A stretch of 64,000 nt of DNA. It comes from Erysipelotrichaceae bacterium OPF54 (lineage in GTDB: Bacteria; Bacillota_I; Bacilli_A; Erysipelotrichales; Erysipelotrichaceae). Below, one piece after another: positions 8,591 to 15,868 of this stretch. Both the position numbers and the translations under genes were made by a program. The notes below the pieces were generated by a model. The model saw only the letters and a program-made list of their open reading frames with translations. It searched no databases and was not told where the DNA came from. Numbering within the stretch: the first letter of the stretch is position 1; the number at the start of each line of letters is the position of its first letter. The DNA is taken from positions 2,333,659 through 2,397,658 of the forward strand of contig BQKD01000001.1 of assembly GCA_022834735.1 (NCBI GenBank), read 5' to 3'.

Positions 8591-9130
8591 ATGATAATCA
8601 ATTTTTCGGCTTTCGACAACCCTTTTTCGCATGATTTATCCTGCCCGTCCTGCGGGGCGCGCGGCCAGATGCTCGATTACTCATCCTACTCCCGTTTCTG
8701 CCTCTCTCCTTCCAATCCGACAAAACGCTTACGGGTTCGTGTCGTTTTTTGTCCTTCCTGCGGCTCCTATCATACCATACTCCCTTATGATGCCCGTCCG
8801 TTTTCTTCGTTTTCCTATCCTTTTATTTTTGAAGTGCTCTTTCAGTACTGCTGCGGACCTTGTGCCGGCAACAAGTCGAGAACGGCTGCGCTTTTTGATA
8901 TTTCCAGAACGACCCTGCGCCGATGGATCGACCGCTATTCCTCTCTGCTTTTCCTCTCCTGTATCATGATCCGCGATCTTGACCGTAGCCCGTATGATCT
9001 TCTTGCTCATATCCGTTCTTCTATGCATGCCTTTCTGAAGAGTTTTCTTCGTTTTCATGAATGCGCCTATTTTTCGCCTCACACTATTTTATCTGCACCC
9101 TTTGTCTATGGTCTTTTTTCTCCTTCCTGA
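8591..9130 (+). CDS. DUF6431-type zinc-ribbon/HTH protein of the transposon
   Basis: About 179 residues starting MIINFSAFDNPF. A CPSCGARG...CPSCGSYH four-Cys zinc ribbon lies at roughly residues 15-58, then LFDISRTTLRRWIDRY, which reads like a helix-turn-helix. This pairing matches what I know as DUF6431 proteins found next to DDE transposases in Bacillota. No good Shine-Dalgarno is seen before ATG 8591, so initiation may depend on the structured leader or occur elsewhere. Its role in transposition is unknown; an end-binding or targeting factor is plausible. Confidence 0.65.
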   Translation: MIINFSAFDNPFSHDLSCPSCGARGQMLDYSSYSRFCLSPSNPTKRLRVRVVFCPSCGSYHTILPYDARPFSSFSYPFIFEVLFQYCCGPCAGNKSRTAALFDISRTTLRRWIDRYSSLLFLSCIMIRDLDRSPYDLLAHIRSSMHAFLKSFLRFHECAYFSPHTILSAPFVYGLFSPS

Positions 9131-9195
9131 ATCATTTGTCCGTCGCTTTCCTCTTTTTAGCCCGGTACAGTAATCTCAAAGGAGGATTCTGCTTT

Positions 9196-10431
9196 ATGGA
9201 TCAAACCGACAAGGAAAAAATCGCTTTATGGAAATTCGGGATCATCGCTCCTGTCATTTCCGGCACTCATCCTTTTTCGACAAACCGTCAGTTTTACCGT
9301 CATCTTGCCGAAAAAGAATTCGAAAACCCGGTCTCCGGTGTCAAAAAATCATTTTCATGGCAGACTTTCGCTCACTGGGCCTATGAATACCGTTCCGGCG
9401 GATTCGATGGACTGATTTCCCGTCCCAGGAGCGACAAGGGGACTTCCCGAACTCTGAGTCCCGAGGCGCAGGAACGCATCATCGCTCTGCGCCGGCAGTA
9501 TCCGCGCATCATCAATACGGTCCTGCGTGCGCGGCTCATCGAAGAAGGGTTTATCCCGGCCCGCGTTTCCCAGTCCACGATCGATCGTTTCGTGCGTTCT
9601 CTGCCTCAGAGCCGTCTCGAACCGATCCATCAGGGAAAAGAGCGCAGAGCGTTCGAGAAAGAATTTGCCAACCAGGTCTGGCAGGCCGATACATCCTATC
9701 TATACAGGCTGGCCGGACACAGGCTATATCTGGTTTCTATCCTGGATGACGCATCCCGGATGATCGTGGGCTGGGGAATCTTTGAAGCCGATACGGCCGT
9801 CAACTTTCAGAAGATCCTGAAGAACGCGGTCATGACTTACGGGATCCCGTCTGTACTGTATGTAGACAATGGTTCGCCTTATGACAACCACCAGCTGAAT
9901 ATGATCTGTGCAAGACTGGGGGTCGCCCTGGTGCATGCGCCGGTGCGGGACGGAAGCGCGAAAGGAAAACAGGAGCGCGCATTCCGAACGTTCAAGGACC
10001 ACTGGCTGCGCTGTTCGGACTGGAATGCCTATCAGACGATCGAAGAGGTCCGGGAATCTTTCGGGGACTATCTTCAGAAATACATCAACTGCCAACACGC
10101 TTCGCTGAAAGATATGACGCCGCGCCAGCGCTATCTGAAGGATGCACAGCGGTTCCGCTTCCTTCCTGACGAAGCGGTGGAACAGTATTTCCTGCATACG
10201 TACGAAAGAAAGGTGAGGACCGATTCGACACTCGTGATCGACGGGATCAGCTACGAGGTGCCGGCCGAATACATGCGCGAGACAGTAAAGGTGAAGATGG
10301 ATCCCGAAGACAGGAGAAAGGCCTGGCTGCTAGGGATGGACGGAAAGCTGATCCCGATCCGGACGGTCGACAAGGTGGAGAACAGCCGGATCAGAAGAAG
10401 GCAGCACATGCGCTTCAGAGAGGAGGAGTAA
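9196..10431 (+). CDS. DDE (rve-type) transposase
   Basis: About 411 residues. The N-terminal half has helix-turn-helix-like DNA-binding segments (KSFSWQTFAHWAYEYRSGG, then a second near residues 95-140). The catalytic core follows: first Asp in VWQADTSYLY, second Asp in LYVDNGSPYD, Glu in GKQERAFRTFKDHW. A C-terminal Mu-like beta domain (STLVIDGISYEVP) completes it. The start at 9196 is set by AAAGGAGG ten bases upstream. The gene ends one base before the ATPase ATG, a coupled pair as in TniA/TniB. Confidence 0.9.
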   Translation: MDQTDKEKIALWKFGIIAPVISGTHPFSTNRQFYRHLAEKEFENPVSGVKKSFSWQTFAHWAYEYRSGGFDGLISRPRSDKGTSRTLSPEAQERIIALRRQYPRIINTVLRARLIEEGFIPARVSQSTIDRFVRSLPQSRLEPIHQGKERRAFEKEFANQVWQADTSYLYRLAGHRLYLVSILDDASRMIVGWGIFEADTAVNFQKILKNAVMTYGIPSVLYVDNGSPYDNHQLNMICARLGVALVHAPVRDGSAKGKQERAFRTFKDHWLRCSDWNAYQTIEEVRESFGDYLQKYINCQHASLKDMTPRQRYLKDAQRFRFLPDEAVEQYFLHTYERKVRTDSTLVIDGISYEVPAEYMRETVKVKMDPEDRRKAWLLGMDGKLIPIRTVDKVENSRIRRRQHMRFREEE

Positions 10432-10432
10432 T

Positions 10433-11239
10433 ATGGAAGCCAAAGTATTTTACGGACTGAAGCAGATGCCGTTCGAGAAAGAAACGAAATATCACAAATT
10501 ATACCGGAGCGAAGATACGGCGAACCTGAAAGGACGGCTGGACTACCTGAAAAAAGCGAAAGGGATCGGATTGTTCACAGGAAGTCCGGGAACAGGAAAA
10601 ACATCGGCCATCCGCGAATTTGCCGGCAGTCTGAACCCGTCGCTGTACAAAGTGGTCTACATCCAGATGTCTACGGTATCGGTCATCGACTTTTACCGGC
10701 AGCTGGCCTGCGGGCTGGGGCTGGAGCCCAAATTCAGAAAGAGCGACCTGTTCCGGCAGGTACAGGAAGCCATCGAATACATGGCAAAAGAAAAGAAGTG
10801 CACGCCGGTCATCGTGATCGACGAAGCGCAGTATCTGAGCACGAGCGTCTTCAACGATCTGACCATGCTCCTCAATTTCGAGATGGACTCGAAGAACTAC
10901 TGTATCCTGATCCTGAGCGGGCAGACGAGCCTGAACACGATCCTGAAAAAGCAGGTGCATGACGCCCTGCGCCAGAGGATCGTGATCAATTATTTCATGG
11001 AAGGTCTGAAAGGAGAAGAGGCACAGGAATATGTGGATTTCTGCATGAAAGAATGCGGAAGCAGAGAAAAGGTGTTCGAAGAAGACGCGGTGCGTGCCGC
11101 ATATAATATCGCAGGCGGATCAATCCGGAAACTGAACAATCTGTTGTCGAAATGCCTGATCGAAGGAGCGAACGAAGAAAAGCGGATCATCGACGCAGAG
11201 ATCGTGATGAAAGCACATAACGAAGTAGAACTGGGGTGA
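10433..11239 (+). CDS. Transposon AAA+ ATPase (TniB/TnsC/ExeA-like)
   Basis: A 268-residue P-loop ATPase with Walker A GLFTGSPGTGKTSAIREF near residue 50, Walker B VIVIDEAQYLS, sensor-1 CILILSGQTS and an arginine-rich segment ALRQRIVINYFMEG. Such proteins activate the partner transposase and choose the target, often by forming filaments on DNA. It starts directly after the transposase stop (TAATATG). The family is often annotated ExeA after a distant secretion-ATPase relation; the transposon context makes a transposition role far more likely. Confidence 0.9.
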   Translation: MEAKVFYGLKQMPFEKETKYHKLYRSEDTANLKGRLDYLKKAKGIGLFTGSPGTGKTSAIREFAGSLNPSLYKVVYIQMSTVSVIDFYRQLACGLGLEPKFRKSDLFRQVQEAIEYMAKEKKCTPVIVIDEAQYLSTSVFNDLTMLLNFEMDSKNYCILILSGQTSLNTILKKQVHDALRQRIVINYFMEGLKGEEAQEYVDFCMKECGSREKVFEEDAVRAAYNIAGGSIRKLNNLLSKCLIEGANEEKRIIDAEIVMKAHNEVELG

Positions 11240-11245
11240 GAACAT

Positions 11246-11533
11246 ATGAAAGAAGATGAACGGATGTTGATCAACTGGCCGACGACGAGAAAAGTGATGA
11301 TCGAACAGCTGAAAAGAGCGATGAAGATGTACGGAGCCTATAAACTGAGCAATGAAGAGCTGATGTATTTTGTAGAAAACTATATGAATAATTTTGGCCA
11401 TTTATTCTTCAAGAATGATTTCGAGATCCATCCGTCGATCAGAAAAGCGCTGGGAAAGAGGAACAGCTGGATCCTGGCATGTATAGTGGAAAGAGTATAC
11501 CAGAAAGAATTCGAGAACATAGGAAATTATTGA
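11246..11533 (+). CDS. Small protein of unknown function, fourth gene of the transposon
   Basis: A 95-residue protein, mostly helical and basic (VMIEQLKRAMKMYGAYKLSNEELMYFVENY at the centre, HPSIRKALGKRNSWILACIVERVY at the end). It starts 6 nt after the ATPase stop, and a terminator follows at 11536. I recognise no domain. Position and operon structure argue that it is an element-encoded accessory factor rather than host cargo. Confidence 0.65.
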   Translation: MKEDERMLINWPTTRKVMIEQLKRAMKMYGAYKLSNEELMYFVENYMNNFGHLFFKNDFEIHPSIRKALGKRNSWILACIVERVYQKEFENIGNY

Positions 11534-11535
11534 TT

Positions 11536-11567
11536 AAAAGCCGTTTTTGACAAGACGGCTTTTTTTG
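11536..11567 (+). terminator. Terminator at the end of the transposon operon
   Basis: AAGCCGT and ACGGCTT arms around a short loop, followed by a run of seven T, directly after the stop of the fourth transposon gene. Confidence 0.85.
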
Positions 11568-11699
11568 AACAGAAAGAAATAAAATAAAATGCTTCTGAAG
11601 CCAAAATAAAGCGAGGCCGGACAAAATAAAGTGCGTTTCTCTTCCAGATGTGTATAAAAATATTTGACGTTTCCGACTAACAGAATTTGACGCGCTACA

Positions 11700-11705
11700 G
11701 TCGTA
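11700..11705. repeat. Target-site duplication, right copy (GTCGTA)
   Basis: Identical to 8373-8378 and directly abuts the right inverted repeat of the transposon (…GACGCGCTACA). Confidence 0.9.
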
Positions 11706-12014
11706 ATGCCGCAGAGAATCTTTGTAAAATGAATTGCCTCCGTCAATGACGATATCGCCTTTCTTTAACAGGCTGGCAAGTTTTTCGATCATTTCGTCTG
11801 TGATCTTTCCTGCCGGAAGCATGGACCAGACTATATTGCGCTCGTTCTCATCAAACAGATCTTCCACGTTTGCGACCGTTTCGATCCCTTCCTTTTCGGC
11901 TTCCTGGCGCGACGGCTCGCTGATATCGTACCCTGTGACTTCGATTCCGTTCTGTTTCATATTGCGTGCGATATTCAGTCCCATTTTTCCCAGACCGATC
12001 ATGCATATTTTCAT
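11700..12014 (-). pseudogene. gnd: 6-phosphogluconate dehydrogenase, 5' fragment
   Basis: The N-terminal third of gnd: MKICMIGLGKMGLNIARN with the NAD(P) Rossmann GxGxxG motif, SMLPAGKITDEMI, and DIVIDGGNSFYKDSLRHYD, ending at the right-hand target duplication (11700-11705). Downstream the frame runs into transposon sequence and stops. ATG 12014 has GGAGGAGGGAGAATACA upstream. The intact enzyme would oxidise 6-phosphogluconate to ribulose 5-phosphate and CO2. This is the first gene of the operon, so the insertion is likely polar on the PTS genes unless the transposon supplies a promoter. Confidence 0.92.
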
Positions 12015-12041
12015 TGTATTCTCCCTCCTCCGTTGATTCAG

Positions 12042-12055
12042 TGGTACCGCTTACA
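12042..12055 (-). promoter_or_regulatory. CcpA binding site (cre) and -10 box of the sugar-acid operon
   Basis: On the minus strand the sequence is TGTAAGCGGTACCA, a full match to the cre consensus TGWAANCGNTNNCA. It lies between a TATAAT -10 box (12062-12067, minus strand) and the gnd start. A cre just downstream of the start point is the classic arrangement for catabolite repression by CcpA-HPr(Ser-P). The -35 region is AT-rich and not convincing, as expected for an activator- or RpiR-controlled promoter. Confidence 0.75.
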
Positions 12056-12161
12056 ATGCCTATTATAAAAATTATTTTTAATATATCTACCGATATTACT
12101 AAAAATATTTTTTAATCATTTTTAGTGAGAAAGCCCTATTTTCGTGCTAAAATTCAAATAT

Positions 12162-12182
12162 GAAAAATAATTTTTATATTTC
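12162..12182. promoter_or_regulatory. Candidate RpiR operator palindrome
   Basis: GAAAAATAA-TTT-TTATATTTC is an imperfect palindrome (8 of 9 arm positions) in the AT-rich gap between the divergent gnd operon and rpiR gene. A weaker second copy follows near 12196-12218. RpiR-family regulators bind such inverted repeats; AT-richness makes chance palindromes possible. Confidence 0.35.
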
Positions 12183-12262
12183 TGTATGAATTTCCTGAAA
12201 AATATAAAAATATAATTCATAACACTTAAAAAGAGATTTATTGTGGAAAGGAAGTGAAAACA

Positions 12263-13108
12263 ATGAATAAGGAACTACTGGGCAGGCTCGAATCGCTCTA
12301 TGAGGAAATGTCTCCGACAGAGAAAAAAATTGCCGACTATTTAAAAGAAGCGGACGCGAACACCTGCTATCTCAGCATTCAGGAGCTGGCTGCCCAGATC
12401 GATGTATCTCCTTCCGCTATTTCACGATTCACCAAGCGGACAGGCTTTAATAATTATCAGGAAATGAGGCTCATGCTGGCCGAAAGCCAGGCTGAATCAG
12501 AAGAGGAAGTGTTCTTTCCCGAGATCGACGAGCACGACACGATCATGAACATTGCCAAAGCAACTTTTCATAACGGGATCAGTTCGCTTTCCTCGACCCT
12601 TGCCATGCTGAACGAGGATTCGCTGACCAAAGCCCTAAGGATCCTGACAAACGCAAAAAGATGCGGGGTCTTCGGGCTCGGTGCTTCCAAGGTCATGGGC
12701 GAAGCAGCCTGTCAGCGTTTTCTGCGCACTTCGCTCGACACGCGTTTTTTCAGTGATTATCATATGCAGCTCATGCTGGCCGGGACCCTGACCGAAAAAG
12801 ACTGCGCTTTGATCATTTCCCACACCGGACGAAACAAGGACATTCTTCGGGTAGCGGATATCCTGCAGCACAATCACGTTCCTACGATCGTGATCACGAG
12901 CAGCGCGTCGGCTCCGCTCACACGCAAATGCGACGTTTTTCTTTTCTGCGTGAGCGAGGAGACAAAATACCGGCCGGAAGCGATTTCCAGCAGTATTTCC
13001 CATTTGATGCTCATTGATACATTGTTTACGTTGTATGCGATCAAAAGCGATTCGGATCCGGATTATTTCACCCGGATCCGCCGGATCGTCAATTCGACCC
13101 GCCAGTAG
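12263..13108 (+). CDS. RpiR/MurR-family transcriptional regulator (HTH + SIS)
   Basis: About 281 residues. The N-terminal HTH_6 domain (MSPTEKKIADYL, then LSIQELAAQIDVSPSAISRFTKRTGF) is followed by a SIS sugar-phosphate-binding domain (CGVFGLGASKVMGEAACQ, CALIISHTGRNKDIL, VPTIVITSSASAPLT). ATG 12263 has GGAAAGGAAGTG at the right distance; GTG 12254 lies too close to that site. It is divergent from the gnd-PTS operon, which makes it the probable local regulator responding to a sugar-acid phosphate. Confidence 0.92.
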   Translation: MNKELLGRLESLYEEMSPTEKKIADYLKEADANTCYLSIQELAAQIDVSPSAISRFTKRTGFNNYQEMRLMLAESQAESEEEVFFPEIDEHDTIMNIAKATFHNGISSLSSTLAMLNEDSLTKALRILTNAKRCGVFGLGASKVMGEAACQRFLRTSLDTRFFSDYHMQLMLAGTLTEKDCALIISHTGRNKDILRVADILQHNHVPTIVITSSASAPLTRKCDVFLFCVSEETKYRPEAISSSISHLMLIDTLFTLYAIKSDSDPDYFTRIRRIVNSTRQ

Positions 13109-13140
13109 CTTCAGGTTCTTTCCTGAAGCTTTCTTTTTTT
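13108..13140 (+). terminator. Terminator after rpiR
   Basis: GCTTCAGG and CCTGAAGC arms with a six-base loop, followed by TTTCTTTTTTT, immediately after the rpiR stop codon. Confidence 0.85.
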
Positions 13141-13176
13141 CAGCAAACTTTAAGTTTGATCCGATAAGCTTTGTGC

Positions 13177-13872
13177 ATGGAAACGATATTCAAACGCTAC
13201 GAAAAAAAGTATATCTTAGCAAAGCAGATGTATGATCAGCTGATGAGCATGCTGAAAGAGCATATTGTCTTCGATGCGTTCGGACAGTACACAGTGCGCA
13301 ATATATACTGGGATACAGACGACTACGCCATGATCCGCCAGTCCCTTTCCGGACCGGCTTTCAAGGAAAAGCTGCGCGAGCGCAAATACGAAAACTATCC
13401 GTACTCATTTATGGAGCTGAAGATCAAATTCGATCATGTCGTCTATAAACGCCGTATTGTAAGCAGTCAGAAAGAGGGGCAGATCAAAGCAGAAATCGAT
13501 CATTTGATCAAAAACCGGAAGCTTGAGCCAAAAGTGGCGATCGTGTACGATCGGGAAGCGTATGTATACGCTGCAGACAAAACGGTCCGAATCACTTTCG
13601 ATCATCGTATCCGTTTCCAGACCGATCATCTCGATTTTCTGCCTCACGAAAAGGAAAAGCTTCTGTTTGAAGATAAGAAGATCGTTATGGAAATCAAGGT
13701 CGAAGATGCCATGCCGTACTGGCTCAGCCGGCTGCTGAGCTCTCTGGAAATCTTTCCCTGCTCATGCTCCAAATACGGCATGATCTATACGAACTATCTG
13801 CAAAAGGAGGTCTTATGTTCTCAAGCATCATCACGAATCCAATCACTGTCACACAGTTCTGCATCTGCCTAG
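13177..13872 (+). CDS. VTC-domain protein (polyphosphate polymerase-like)
   Basis: About 231 residues. It begins METIFKRYEKKYILAKQMYD, where the RYEKKY basic motif binds phosphate chains in VTC tunnels. YTVRNIYWDT, KLRERKY, FMELKIKFDHVVYKRR and FEDKKIVMEIKVEDAMPYW supply the alternating basic and acidic residues of the TTM/CYTH-like beta barrel. In eukaryotes VTC makes polyphosphate; bacterial versions sit beside DUF4956 and CotH or carbohydrate-binding proteins, as here. Its end overlaps the next gene by 58 nt, so the last 20 residues may be non-essential. The ribosome site is weak. Confidence 0.85.
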   Translation: METIFKRYEKKYILAKQMYDQLMSMLKEHIVFDAFGQYTVRNIYWDTDDYAMIRQSLSGPAFKEKLRERKYENYPYSFMELKIKFDHVVYKRRIVSSQKEGQIKAEIDHLIKNRKLEPKVAIVYDREAYVYAADKTVRITFDHRIRFQTDHLDFLPHEKEKLLFEDKKIVMEIKVEDAMPYWLSRLLSSLEIFPCSCSKYGMIYTNYLQKEVLCSQASSRIQSLSHSSASA

Positions 13873-14480
13873 GATCAGCACTTTTTTGCGGTCTGCTCAC
13901 TGCCAGGGCCTACATGATCAGAAATGTGTACTCGAAAAGCTTTATTTGCTCTCTTGTTCTCATTCCGGCCATCATTGCCACCATCATTATCATGGTGAAT
14001 GGCAACCTTGGTACGGGTGTAGCCATCATGGGCGCCTTTTCTCTTGTCCGGTTCCGAAGCACCCCGGGAACAAGCAAAGAAATGGCAACGATCTTTTCTG
14101 TCATGGCTTCCGGACTGGCAGCGGGTATGGGACAGATCGGCTTTGCGCTGCTCTTTACGATACTGATCGCTATTTTATCCACCATCCTTCATCTCTCGAA
14201 TTTCGGATCGATGAACGAGCGGATCAAGACGCTGAAGATCACGATGCCTGAAACGATCGATGATCCAAAGCTTTTTGACGAAATTCTTAAAAAATACGCC
14301 AGCCGGTTTGCGATCGAAAAGATCAAAACAACGAATATGGGTTCGCTGTTCGAGGCGGAATACTTTCTGGAACTGAAAGGACAGACCAATCCGAAGGAAA
14401 TGATCGACGAGCTTCGCGTATACAACCGCAATCTGCCCATTTTGCTGAGCATCGGAACAGAACGGGAGGAATTCTTATAA
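13815..14480 (+). CDS. DUF4956 family membrane protein
   Basis: About 221 residues starting MFSSIITNPITVTQ, with AAAGGAGG seven bases upstream. Four hydrophobic segments fill the first 130 residues, including the conserved loop MGAFSLVRFRSTPGTSKEMATIF. A cytoplasmic C-terminal domain with a ferredoxin-like character follows (DELRVYNRNLPILLSIG). The family is consistently adjacent to VTC-domain proteins. A shared role in polyphosphate or anionic polymer handling at the membrane is likely but unproven. Confidence 0.85.
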   Translation: MFSSIITNPITVTQFCICLGSALFCGLLTARAYMIRNVYSKSFICSLVLIPAIIATIIIMVNGNLGTGVAIMGAFSLVRFRSTPGTSKEMATIFSVMASGLAAGMGQIGFALLFTILIAILSTILHLSNFGSMNERIKTLKITMPETIDDPKLFDEILKKYASRFAIEKIKTTNMGSLFEAEYFLELKGQTNPKEMIDELRVYNRNLPILLSIGTEREEFL

Positions 14481-15817
14481 ACTTCATAAAACCATGGACT
14501 GCTGTGCTTTCGATCCTGCTTGTGACAGGATGTTCGGCTAAAACGCAGAGCAGCGATAATACACAAAGCAAAAATGAATCAGCCGCACAGGAACAGACGT
14601 CAAACACGACCAGTCCGGAGGACACGAACACGAGGACCTTATCCGGAACGTATACGGATCCTCTTGTCATCGATACGAGCGGCCAGGTCATTCTTACACT
14701 GAGCAATGCCGATCTGGAATCCATTGACATCCGCAATGCCGACCAGGCAACGATCATCCTGGAAGGAACGAACACGATCAGCGAAACTTCGATCGGAGCA
14801 GTAAATGAGGAAGACGCCAACGCGGCCATTTATGCGGACTGCCCGATCACTTTCCAAGGAGAAGGTTCGCTTTCTGTCCATGCGCAAAGCAACCACGCGA
14901 TCTATTCCAAAGATACGATCGAAATTGATTCCGGCACCTACGAAATCCAATGCGCCAACGACGGGATCAAAGGAAAAGACGGAGTGACGGTGAACGCCGG
15001 AAAGATCCACATCGATTCCGGCGATCACGGAATTGCTTCCACGAAAAACAAAGACAAGGAATACGGATCGGTCCGGATCAATGGCGGAACGATTTCGATC
15101 GATGCCCAGGGCGACGGGATCCATTGTACGGGAAATGTTCAAGTAAATGGCGAAGAACTGACAATTTCCTCGCAGCAGGAAGGAATCGAAGGACAGACAC
15201 TCACGCTGACTGGCGGTCTGAACACGATCACCGCTGCCGATGACGGGCTCAACGCGAGCGATCCGGACAGTACTACGGACGAAGGAATGGATCCTTTTGC
15301 AAGCACCTCGTCGAACTGCGCCATCGTTATTTCAGGTGGACAAAATACCATCACTGCTGCTGGAGACGGGATCGATTCCAATGGCAGCCTGACCGTTTCG
15401 GGTGGAACCACGTTTGTATCCGGTCCGGAAAACGGCGGCAATTTCGCTCTCGATTACGATACGGACGGTGTTTTTGAAGGGGGCATGCTTCTTGCGTGCG
15501 GGATGAGCGGCATGGTACAGACTCTGACCAGTTCCTCTCCGAGCATCGCGATTGCTACAGACCGGAGCAAAGATACGAACATTACGCTGGAACAGAATGG
15601 CAGATCGGTGCTTTCCTTTAAGGCGTCTCATGCGTTCGATACGCTCCTTGTGTATGATTCAGGTTTTCAGACAGGTGATGAAGTCTGCATTCTTGATGAA
15701 ACGATCACGTTAAGCGACGGACAGAACACGATCGGAAACGTTCAAAGCATGAACAGCGGGTTGCCCGGACAGCCAATGGGTGGCGGTCCGCAGAACGGCA
15801 GACGGCCAGGCCGCTGA
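14477..15817 (+). CDS. Secreted lipoprotein, carbohydrate-binding (DUF4353-type) beta-helix
   Basis: About 446 residues. A lipobox LLVTGCS lies early, then a Ser/Thr/Asn-rich linker. Next come repeated units rich in DGI, GGT and TIT (for example NDGIKGKDGVTVNAGKIHIDSG and GGQNTITAAGDGIDSNG), which build a right-handed beta-helix, and a C-terminal QPMGGGPQNGRRPGR tail. There is no ATG in the expected place. A GTG at 14504 would cut the signal peptide to a charge-less stub, whereas ATA 14477 follows GGGAGGAATTCTT and restores KPWTAVLSILLVTGC. I therefore favour a non-standard ATA start overlapping the DUF4956 stop. Confidence 0.75.
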   Translation: MNFIKPWTAVLSILLVTGCSAKTQSSDNTQSKNESAAQEQTSNTTSPEDTNTRTLSGTYTDPLVIDTSGQVILTLSNADLESIDIRNADQATIILEGTNTISETSIGAVNEEDANAAIYADCPITFQGEGSLSVHAQSNHAIYSKDTIEIDSGTYEIQCANDGIKGKDGVTVNAGKIHIDSGDHGIASTKNKDKEYGSVRINGGTISIDAQGDGIHCTGNVQVNGEELTISSQQEGIEGQTLTLTGGLNTITAADDGLNASDPDSTTDEGMDPFASTSSNCAIVISGGQNTITAAGDGIDSNGSLTVSGGTTFVSGPENGGNFALDYDTDGVFEGGMLLACGMSGMVQTLTSSSPSIAIATDRSKDTNITLEQNGRSVLSFKASHAFDTLLVYDSGFQTGDEVCILDETITLSDGQNTIGNVQSMNSGLPGQPMGGGPQNGRRPGR

Positions 15818-15826
15818 CCAAAAAAA

Positions 15827-15855
15827 AGCTGCTTCCACGCGGAAACAGCTTCTTT
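15827..15855. terminator. Bidirectional terminator between the lipoprotein and symporter genes
   Basis: AAGCTGCTTCC and GGAAACAGCTT arms with A- and T-rich flanks on either side serve the converging genes at 14477-15817 (plus) and 15869-17332 (minus). Confidence 0.85.
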
Positions 15856-15868
15856 TCGTTGTTGTTTA

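Larger units (their letters stand above)
8379..11699 (+). mobile_element. 3321-bp DDE transposon (DUF6431 + transposase + AAA ATPase + small ORF) inserted in gnd
   Basis: The left end reads TGTAGAGCGTC and the right end, read inward, TGTAGCGCGTC: 11-bp inverted repeats with one mismatch and 5'-TG...CA-3' termini, as in Mu/Tn7/Tn552-type DDE elements. The insertion is flanked by 6-bp direct repeats. Inside are four co-directional genes (8591-9130, 9196-10431, 10433-11239, 11246-11533), a terminator just inside each end, and repeated TTTGACG motifs (near 11663 and 11687) that look like transposase-binding sites. The transposase plus AAA partner layout resembles TniA/TniB or TnsB/TnsC systems. 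The exact family name cannot be settled without a search. Confidence 0.92.

Noticed and set aside
12060-12120. Further palindromes in the AT-rich gap before gnd
   Set aside because: Runs of A and T create many weak inverted repeats by chance; only the most symmetric one is listed.
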